NCBI GenBank assembly: GCA_030679805.1 | Contig: JAUXST010000228.1 | Span: 1 to 9,315, forward strand | Source of the DNA: Reyranella sp. | GTDB lineage: Bacteria > Pseudomonadota > Alphaproteobacteria > Reyranellales > Reyranellaceae | DNA: 9,315 nucleotides | Direction: 5' to 3' | Part shown: positions 1 through 4,633 of the stretch, piece after piece | Position numbering within the stretch: position 1 is the first letter of the stretch | Layout of the letters: every line of letters starts with the position of its first letter | Program-made: the position numbers and the translations under genes | The notes under the pieces: generated by a model | The model's input: only the letters and a program-made list of their open reading frames with translations | What the model was told of the DNA's origin: nothing | Database searches by the model: none

Positions 1-264
1 AGAGAACAGCCGCCTGACCCGGGCCTCGTTCCCAGCCTCCGCTTCAGCCGAGAGATCGTCGGCATCGAAATAGACCAGGTCGATGTCCCTGATGTTCGCT
101 TCGGGCTTGTAGCGATGGGCGACGTTCCAGATCGTCTGTGCAACGGCGCCAGCTGCCAACCATCCGTTGGGGAGGCCTATGTCCGGCCAGCGGCGGAGCA
201 CCGGGGCCAGCAGCGCGCTGCTGGCGAGCACCGATGTCAGCCGTCCGGCCTGGGCTTCCGTCAC
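1..264 (-). CDS. Nucleotidyltransferase-family protein (PF06042/DUF925-like), partial
   Basis: This is the N-terminal 88 codons of a gene that continues beyond the left edge; the C-terminus is missing. It contains LAAGAVAQTIWN (about residues 36-47) followed by DIDLVYFD (60-67). That pattern, a Gly/Ala-rich helix and then a D-x-D followed by further acidic residues, is what I recognise from the bacterial nucleotidyltransferase-like family PF06042, whose cellular substrate is not established. The start chosen is GTG at 264-262, which overlaps the TGA of the upstream binding-protein gene (GTGA), an arrangement typical of translational coupling. No strong ribosome binding site is visible, only a GAAGA-like stretch just upstream. 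It is probably the distal gene of the minus-strand transcript with trpG and the Bug protein. The family call rests on motif memory, and an alignment would settle it. Confidence 0.72.
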   Translation of the reverse strand, partial: MTEAQAGRLTSVLASSALLAPVLRRWPDIGLPNGWLAAGAVAQTIWNVAHRYKPEANIRDIDLVYFDADDLSAEAEAGNEARVRRLFS

Positions 265-1232
265 TCGATCTTCACGCCGGCGTCCTGGACGACCTTCTGC
301 CATTTGGTGTTCTCGATGGCGATGTAGGCCTCGAACTCCTGGCGGGATTCCCTGGCGGGGACGAAGGCCAAGCCCTTCATCTTTTCCAGCACCTCGGGTT
401 CGTTGAGGATGCGCATGATCTCGGCGCTCAACTTGTCGAGGATGGGCTCGGGCGTCTTGGCCGGCGCCGAGAGGCCGATCCAGCCGACGGCGACGACGGT
501 CGGGTAGCCCTGCTCGGCGACGGTGGGTAGATCGGGCAGGAAGGGCGAGCGGCGCTGGTCGGCGATGCCGATGGCGACGGCCTTGCCGGTCTTCACCGGG
601 CCGACCGCGCCGGGGATGGCGTCGGACATGAGCTGGATGTCGCCACTCTGTAGCGCCAGCATGGCATCGGCGTTGCCCTTGAAGGGAATGTGCGTGAGCT
701 TGATGCTGGCCGCGCTCTTCAGCATCTCGACCGCGAGGTGGCTGGCCGAGCCGTTGCCGGAGGAGCCGTAGTTGAGGTCGCCGGCCTTGGCCTTGGCGAC
801 GAGATCCTTGACCGACGTGATGCCGCTCTTGGGGCTGGCCAGCAGTACCTGCGGCGTGAGGCCGATGTTGGCGATCGGCGCGAAGTCCTTCTGCACGTCG
901 TAGGGCAGCTTCGGGTAAATCGCCGGCGCGATGCCGTGGGTCGAGATCGTGACCATCAGGAGCGTATAACCGTCGGGTGCCGACTTGGCGGCGACATCGG
1001 CGCCGATGCTGCCGCCGGCGCCGGGGCGATTTTCGACGATGACCTGCTGGCCCAGCGACCTGGTGAGCCGGTCGGCCATGACGCGCGCCAGGATATCGGT
1101 CGACTGGCCGGCCGGGTAGGGGACGATGATTTTGATCGGCTTGGCGGGCCAGGCCTGCGCGAAGGCAGCGGGCGCGATGCCGGCTGACGCGAGCAGTGCA
1201 ACGAACGAACGGCGCTCAACCATGACTGTCAT
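261..1232 (-). CDS. Bug/TctC-family tripartite tricarboxylate transporter substrate-binding protein
   Basis: A 323-residue periplasmic solute-binding protein of the Bug (TctC) family, the usual length. The N-terminus has a twin-arginine-like ERRSFVALLAS (residues 6-16), a short hydrophobic stretch and a probable cleavage after AFA (residue 25). Mature-protein hallmarks follow: WPAKPIKIIVPYPAG (28-41) with the ligand-loop Asp at 45, VENRPGAGG (about 66-74) and APDGYTLLM (about 85-93). Members bind small carboxylates or related metabolites and deliver them to a TctA/TctB membrane pair, but many alphaproteobacterial and betaproteobacterial members are orphans. No tctA or tctB is in the window, so the ligand cannot be inferred. 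The ATG at 1232 lies 12 bp after the trpG stop; an alternative ATG at 1223 would leave the signal peptide intact. Ribosome binding sites for both are weak. It is translationally coupled to the nucleotidyltransferase gene downstream. Confidence 0.93.
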   Translation of the reverse strand: MTVMVERRSFVALLASAGIAPAAFAQAWPAKPIKIIVPYPAGQSTDILARVMADRLTRSLGQQVIVENRPGAGGSIGADVAAKSAPDGYTLLMVTISTHGIAPAIYPKLPYDVQKDFAPIANIGLTPQVLLASPKSGITSVKDLVAKAKAGDLNYGSSGNGSASHLAVEMLKSAASIKLTHIPFKGNADAMLALQSGDIQLMSDAIPGAVGPVKTGKAVAIGIADQRRSPFLPDLPTVAEQGYPTVVAVGWIGLSAPAKTPEPILDKLSAEIMRILNEPEVLEKMKGLAFVPARESRQEFEAYIAIENTKWQKVVQDAGVKIE

Positions 1233-1244
1233 TTGTTACGAGGC

Positions 1245-1847
1245 CTAAGCCGCCTTCTTCTTCTGTTGGCTCGGATGCTCGCCTGCGATCTTCAGGAAGT
1301 TTTCCAGGATCTTGTGTCCATGCTCCGAGGCGATGCTCTCGGGGTGGAATTGGACACCATGGATCGGCAGCGACTTGTGGCGCAGGCCCATGATGATGTC
1401 GCCGGTCTCGGCGGTGACGTCGAGTTCCTTGGGGAAATCCTTCCGGTCGACGATCAGCGAATGATAGCGCGTCGCCTGGAAGGGCGAGGGTACGTCCTCG
1501 AACACGCTCTGGTTCTTGTGGTCGACGCCCGACAGCTTGCCGTGCATCGGCTGCGGCGCCCGCACGACGTGGCCGCCGAATACCTGGCCGATCGCCTGGT
1601 GGCCGAGGCAGACGCCCAGCAGCGGCACCTGCTCCTTGGCGGCGGCGCGGATCAGATCCATGCAGATGCCGGCCTCGTTCGGTGTGCAGGGGCCGGGCGA
1701 GAGGACGATGCCGGCAGGTTTTAGCGCCATCGCCTCCTCGACCGTGATCAGGTCGTTGCGGTGCACGACGCAGCGTGCGCCGAGATCGCCCAGGAAGTGG
1801 ACGAGGTTGTAGGTGAAGCTGTCGTAGTTATCGATCAGGAGAATCAT
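1245..1847 (-). CDS. trpG: Anthranilate/aminodeoxychorismate synthase component II (class I glutamine amidotransferase)
   Basis: A 200-residue class I glutamine amidotransferase, full family length. It supplies ammonia from glutamine to a chorismate-using synthase (TrpE for tryptophan, PabB for folate). Visible motifs are MILLIDNYDSFTYNLVH at the N-terminus, the oxyanion-hole SPGPCTP (50-56), the nucleophile elbow GVCLGHQ with Cys80, RYHSL (127-131), and GVQFHPES with His168 and Glu170, so the catalytic triad is intact. The C-terminus ends in a Lys-rich tail (QQKKKAA). The ATG at 1847 matches the family N-terminus but has no clear ribosome binding site; an in-frame TTG at 1868 has GAGG seven bases upstream and would add seven residues. 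It sits between a MerR-type regulator and a Bug protein with no other trp gene nearby. TrpG and PabA cannot be told apart from sequence alone, and one protein may serve both pathways. Confidence 0.95.
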   Translation of the reverse strand: MILLIDNYDSFTYNLVHFLGDLGARCVVHRNDLITVEEAMALKPAGIVLSPGPCTPNEAGICMDLIRAAAKEQVPLLGVCLGHQAIGQVFGGHVVRAPQPMHGKLSGVDHKNQSVFEDVPSPFQATRYHSLIVDRKDFPKELDVTAETGDIIMGLRHKSLPIHGVQFHPESIASEHGHKILENFLKIAGEHPSQQKKKAA

Positions 1848-1873
1848 GCGGCGATAGTAGCGGCTCAATTCAC

Positions 1874-1886
1874 GGCCTCATAGGCC
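1874..1886 (-). promoter_or_regulatory. Small hairpin overlapping the possible trpG ribosome binding site
   Basis: On the minus strand GGCCT-ATG-AGGCC forms a 5-bp stem with a 3-base loop, directly after the MerR-family stop codon. The 3' arm contains most of the GAGG that would serve the TTG start of trpG at 1868. No T-tract follows, so it does not look like a terminator. It could dampen trpG translation unless ribosomes finishing the upstream gene open it. The sequence feature is certain; the role is inference. Confidence 0.3.
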
Positions 1887-2921
1887 CTAAGCTACCTGGG
1901 GTCGCCATGCGATGACGCCTTCCGTCCGCGCCCGCACGTCGGGAGAGGCCAGGCAAGTGGTGACGGCCTCATAGCCGGGGGCACCGGGATAGGGGGCGAC
2001 GCGGGTCGGCGGGCTGTGATTGGCGGGGCAAAGAATGATCGTCTCGTCGGGTCCCACGGCGGCCAGATCCAGGATCGCAGAGGAGCGCGTGAGCAGGAAC
2101 AGCGGCCGGCCACCAGGACCTCGGCGGCGCAGGTGGGCGATCAGGGCCTCCTGGGCGGCTTGATCCAGCCCCTGTTCCACCATGTCGACCACCAGGATGG
2201 CCGGGCCTTCGGAGTCCAATCCGACAAGCAGGGCGACCAAGGGCTTCGACACGACCGCGCCGTCCTCGACGAGCCAGGCCAGACTCTCATCGACTCGCGA
2301 TTTGAGGGCCGGGTCGGCGTCCAGCCGAGCCTGCGCCGCAGCACCACCGTCCGCCGATCGGTCCAAGCCCAGGAAGGCGGCATCGGGCAAGGTCTCGGCC
2401 AGACGTTTGGCAAGCCGGGTCTTGCCGCTGCCCAGCGGGCCGATGATGTAGTTCAGCGCCCTGACGTCGCGCAGCTCGAACCGTTCGCCACCCCACGGCC
2501 AGGGAAGGTCGAAAGCGACGCTGAGGTCGGCGGCCGGTCCCAGCAGGCGCGCAAGTTCTCCGGCGACCGGCATTTGGCCCTGAGCGAGATCGGTCCGCAG
2601 CCCGCGGACCTTCTCCACGGTGCCGGCAAGTTGGCGGACGCGATCTTCCAGTGTCGCCTGGTGTGCGGCCAGCGCCGGCTCCAGCTCTTCGGCCTCACCC
2701 TGCAGCACCCGTGTCACCTGAGCAAGACTGAGACCGAGTGCGCGCAAGGCCACGATCTCTGCGGCCCGGACCATTTCGTGCGGACCATAGGCCCGCCATC
2801 CGGCCGCGGTGCGGACCGGGGCGACCAGACCGCGCTGCTCGTAAAGTCGAAGGGCCTTGGCGGAGACGCCGAGCCGCTTGGCGGCTTCGGAGGGGCTCAG
2901 GAATTGGGCGGAAGAACTCAC
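1887..2921 (-). CDS. MerR-family transcriptional regulator fused to a P-loop NTPase-like domain
   Basis: A 344-residue two-domain protein. Residues about 8-75 are a MerR-type winged helix: LSPSEAAKRLGVSAKALRLYEQRGL, then GWRAYGPHEM and a LRALGLSLAQV segment. Residues about 80-115 form the expected dimerisation helix. Residues about 145-344 are unlike ordinary MerR effector domains and resemble an ABC/AAA_21-type ATPase: Walker A GPLGSGKT (161-168), a Walker B-like AILVVDMVEQGLD (241-253), and TRSSAILD (278-285) where such ATPases usually have T-H-S. The Glu usually following the Walker B Asp is Met247, and no LSGGQ-type signature is visible. It may therefore bind nucleotide with little turnover. 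The GTG start at 2921 has GAGG six bases upstream. The gene is first in the minus-strand block and is preceded by a MerR-like promoter, suggesting autoregulation. The effector is unknown. Confidence 0.9.
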   Translation of the reverse strand: MSSSAQFLSPSEAAKRLGVSAKALRLYEQRGLVAPVRTAAGWRAYGPHEMVRAAEIVALRALGLSLAQVTRVLQGEAEELEPALAAHQATLEDRVRQLAGTVEKVRGLRTDLAQGQMPVAGELARLLGPAADLSVAFDLPWPWGGERFELRDVRALNYIIGPLGSGKTRLAKRLAETLPDAAFLGLDRSADGGAAAQARLDADPALKSRVDESLAWLVEDGAVVSKPLVALLVGLDSEGPAILVVDMVEQGLDQAAQEALIAHLRRRGPGGRPLFLLTRSSAILDLAAVGPDETIILCPANHSPPTRVAPYPGAPGYEAVTTCLASPDVRARTEGVIAWRPQVA

Positions 2922-2925
2922 GCAT

Positions 2926-2931
2926 CACCTC
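2926..2931 (-). promoter_or_regulatory. Ribosome binding site fixing the GTG start of the MerR-family gene
   Basis: On the minus strand GAGGTG precedes the GTG start at 2921, with six bases between GAGG and the start codon. This supports the GTG over other in-frame codons. A nearby ATG (2928) is in a different frame that gives no recognisable protein. Confidence 0.65.
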
Positions 2932-2951
2932 GCTGGTTGCTGACCGCTCTC

Positions 2952-2982
2952 CTTATCGGGGCGGCCCCAGGGGCCAGGTCAA
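2952..2982 (-). promoter_or_regulatory. Probable MerR-type promoter of the regulator-trpG block
   Basis: Read on the minus strand there is a -35 TTGACC (2982-2977) and a -10 GATAAG (2957-2952) separated by 19 bp. Ordinary sigma-70 promoters have 16-18 bp, whereas MerR-controlled promoters characteristically have 19-20 bp, which the regulator corrects by twisting the DNA. A perfect 6+6 palindrome lies inside the spacer. Transcription would start near 2945, about 24 bases before the GTG start. The elements are visible; promoter function and autoregulation are inferred. Confidence 0.5.
2963..2975. promoter_or_regulatory. Candidate MerR-family operator palindrome
   Basis: GGCCCC-A-GGGGCC is a perfect 13-base inverted repeat sitting within the 19-bp spacer of the promoter in front of the MerR-type gene. 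That is where MerR dimers bind in characterised systems. Its centre (2969) is within about two bases of the promoter midpoint. In DNA this GC-rich, a short G/C palindrome can arise by chance, so the position is stronger evidence than the sequence. Confidence 0.42.
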
Positions 2983-2992
2983 GTGGATGCTT

Positions 2993-3004
2993 GCATGCGC
3001 ATGC
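2993..3004. repeat. 12-bp perfect palindrome in the divergent intergenic region
   Basis: GCATGCGCATGC reads the same on both strands. It lies upstream of both divergent genes: about 10 bp beyond the -35 of the MerR-type promoter and about 60 bp before the EamA start. It could be a second operator shared by the two genes, but no family is indicated. Confidence 0.4.
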
Positions 3005-3009
3005 GCTGG

Positions 3010-3038
3010 TTCTCACGGCGTGCCGTTGGGCGTAATGT
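3010..3038 (+). promoter_or_regulatory. Weak candidate promoter for the EamA transporter
   Basis: TTCTCA (3010-3015) and TAATGT (3033-3038) are separated by 17 bp and match the sigma-70 consensus at about four and three of six positions. A 5-bp inverted repeat ACGGC-GT-GCCGT (3015-3026) begins at the last base of the -35. This is the best candidate I can see in the intergenic region, but the support is thin. Confidence 0.22.
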
Positions 3039-3064
3039 AACGGTAACAAGAAAAGAAAGCGCCC

Positions 3065-3949
3065 TTGGTCGTCGAACCCCTCATCGTCGGGCTGCTGCTG
3101 GCCGCAGCCCTCATGCACGCCACGTGGAACGCCATCCTGAAATCCGACCAGTCGGACCGGCTGGCGACGTTCGGCGTCATCATGACCACCGGCACGGTGA
3201 TGGGCGTCTGCGTCGTGCCGTTCGTGCCGATGATCGAGCCCGGGGCGTGGAAATTCCTAGTCTCCTCGGTCCTGATCCACGTCCTCTATTACACGTTTCT
3301 GCTGAAAGCCTATTCGTACGGCGATCTCAGCCACACCTATCCGATCGCCCGCGGCCTCGGGCCGCTGCTCGTGGCGCTGGTGTCGGGCCGCTTCATCGGC
3401 GAGGAGCTGCGCACCCAGGACATCGTCGGCGTCTTCCTGCTGAGCTTCGGACTGGTGGCGCTCGCCATGCCGCTGCGCAACGTCGTGCCGCGGCCGGGCA
3501 GCCGGCACGGGCTCGCAACGCTGTTCGCGGTGCTGACCGGCGTCACCATCGCGGCCTACATCATCGCCGACGGCATGGGCGTGCGCTCGGCCGGGCCCTC
3601 CTTTGCGCATCGCATCTCCTACATCGCCTGGCTCTGCGTGCTGGAGGGGCCTTGGTTGCTGGTGCTGGCCTTCGTCCTGCGCCCCGACACCGTCTGGGGA
3701 CATCTCAAGCGCACCTGGTATCGCGGCGTGATCGGCGGCGTGATCGCCAATGTGGGCTACGGCATCGCCATCTATGCGCTGGTGCTGGGACCGATGGCGC
3801 ATGTCGCTGCGCTGCGCGAGACCTCGGTGCTGTTCGGCGCTTTGATCGGCACGCTGCTGCTGGGCGAGCCGTTCGGCGGTCGGCGGGTGGCGGCCGCCGT
3901 CGTGATTGTCGCGGGTCTCGCGCTGATGAACGGCCCGCGGGTGTTTTAA
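3065..3949 (+). CDS. EamA/DMT-superfamily transporter
   Basis: A 294-residue inner-membrane protein with the ten-helix, two-repeat layout of the drug/metabolite transporter superfamily. Repeat one runs from about residue 5 to 137 and opens with LAAALMHATWNAILK (12-26), characteristic of EamA proteins; it also holds YPIARGLGPL (92-101). Repeat two runs from about 150 to 290 and contains ALRETSVLFGALIGTLLLGE (249-268), the usual Arg and Gly-Glu signature near the end of the fold. Substrates in this family range from amino acids to nucleotide sugars and cannot be predicted here. The only start that keeps the first membrane helix is TTG at 3065: an in-frame stop lies 21 bases upstream, and the first ATG is residue 17, inside helix one. 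The Shine-Dalgarno is poor (AAGAAAG). It diverges from the MerR-type gene, whose product might also control it. Confidence 0.9.
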   Translation: MVVEPLIVGLLLAAALMHATWNAILKSDQSDRLATFGVIMTTGTVMGVCVVPFVPMIEPGAWKFLVSSVLIHVLYYTFLLKAYSYGDLSHTYPIARGLGPLLVALVSGRFIGEELRTQDIVGVFLLSFGLVALAMPLRNVVPRPGSRHGLATLFAVLTGVTIAAYIIADGMGVRSAGPSFAHRISYIAWLCVLEGPWLLVLAFVLRPDTVWGHLKRTWYRGVIGGVIANVGYGIAIYALVLGPMAHVAALRETSVLFGALIGTLLLGEPFGGRRVAAAVVIVAGLALMNGPRVF

Positions 3950-4555
3950 TCAGGGTTCGGTCGAACGGAAGGGCGGCTCTTCCAGCAACTTCTTTGTCAG
4001 CGCGCGAAGCCGCGGCGTCCGCGCGTCGGTGTCGAGACCGATGCCGCGCGCGAGGCGTTCGGCAACAAAGGCGGTGATGTCCGCCTGGGTGAGGCGGCCG
4101 AGCAGCAGGTAAGGCGCGGCCGGGTCGACCATGGCGTCGAGCGCGGCCAGCGCGTTCATGACCTGGGCGTTGCAGTCGTCGATCCAGGGCTGATGAATCT
4201 TTTCCGGCGGCGTGTGATTGCGTGTGTAGGCGGCCTGCAGGCCCTTGTCGCAGGCGCCCATCATGAGGGCCGCGATTCTCAGAACGGCGCGCCGCTCCGC
4301 GCCCGTCGCCGGCGTCAACGGTCGGTCGCCGCCATAGGTCTCGTCGAGGTGATCGACGATGGCGCTGCTGTCGATCAGCGTCTCGCCACTGCCGAGGACG
4401 AGCGCGGGGATGCGGCCCAGCGGATTGCTGGTACGCACTTCTGCACGGTTCGCGAATCCCGAAAGGTCGCGCTGCTCGAAAGCCACGTCATAGGCTTTTA
4501 GCGTAATCGCAACACGGCGCGTGTAGGGTGAGCGGTTCACACCAATTAACAGCAT
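3950..4555 (-). CDS. Glutathione S-transferase family protein
   Basis: A 201-residue protein of typical GST length and layout, predicted cytosolic. The N-terminal thioredoxin-like domain (about 1-78) has the catalytic-loop NRSPYTRRVAITL with Ser9, NPLGRIPAL (44-52) with the cis-Pro at 50, and the glutathione gamma-glutamyl-binding motif IDSSAIVDHL (61-70). The helical C-terminal domain (about 86-195) includes LTQADITAFV (155-164), the folding motif with its conserved Asp159. Ser in the active loop resembles several bacterial GST classes with thiol-transfer, isomerase or lyase activities; the substrate is unknown. The ATG at 4555 has GGAAG five bases upstream. It is convergent with the EamA gene with no bases between the stops, and divergent from the Pat-like gene across 78 bp. 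Confidence 0.92.
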   Translation of the reverse strand: MLLIGVNRSPYTRRVAITLKAYDVAFEQRDLSGFANRAEVRTSNPLGRIPALVLGSGETLIDSSAIVDHLDETYGGDRPLTPATGAERRAVLRIAALMMGACDKGLQAAYTRNHTPPEKIHQPWIDDCNAQVMNALAALDAMVDPAAPYLLLGRLTQADITAFVAERLARGIGLDTDARTPRLRALTKKLLEEPPFRSTEP

Positions 4556-4577
4556 CTAGACTTCCGTCCATCTTGTT

Positions 4578-4593
4578 TGGCACGGGGTTCGCT
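4578..4593 (+). promoter_or_regulatory. Sigma-54 (RpoN) promoter
   Basis: TGGCACG-GGGT-TCGCT matches the sigma-54 consensus TGGCACG-N4-TTGCW at 11 of 12 specified positions. The invariant GG (4579-4580) and GC (4591-4592) are separated by exactly 10 bp. Transcription would begin near 4604, about 30 bases before the ATG at 4634 and ahead of its ribosome binding site. An RpoN promoter needs an enhancer-binding activator whose site would lie inside the GST-like gene; I could not recognise it. Placement in a 78-bp intergenic region in the correct orientation supports function, but this is a motif call only. Confidence 0.65.
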
Positions 4594-4622
4594 GCCATGG
4601 CTCTAACACATTTGCCGGGAAT

Positions 4623-4626
4623 AGGA
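4623..4626 (+). promoter_or_regulatory. Ribosome binding site of the Pat-like gene
   Basis: AGGA lies seven bases before the ATG at 4634 and supports that start, which also begins at the expected N-terminus of the CoA-binding domain. Confidence 0.6.
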
Positions 4627-4633
4627 CGACGCG

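Noticed and set aside
2016..3040. Plus-strand open frames of 339 and 100 codons opposite the MerR-type gene
   Set aside because: Low-complexity shadow composition; the minus strand has a clear MerR helix-turn-helix, Walker A and a good ribosome binding site.
4528..4540. GTGA-N5-TCAC, resembling a CRP/FNR half-site pair near the GST-like start
   Set aside because: The spacing is one base short of the usual N6, and the element lies inside the start of the GST-like coding sequence. It is probably chance.
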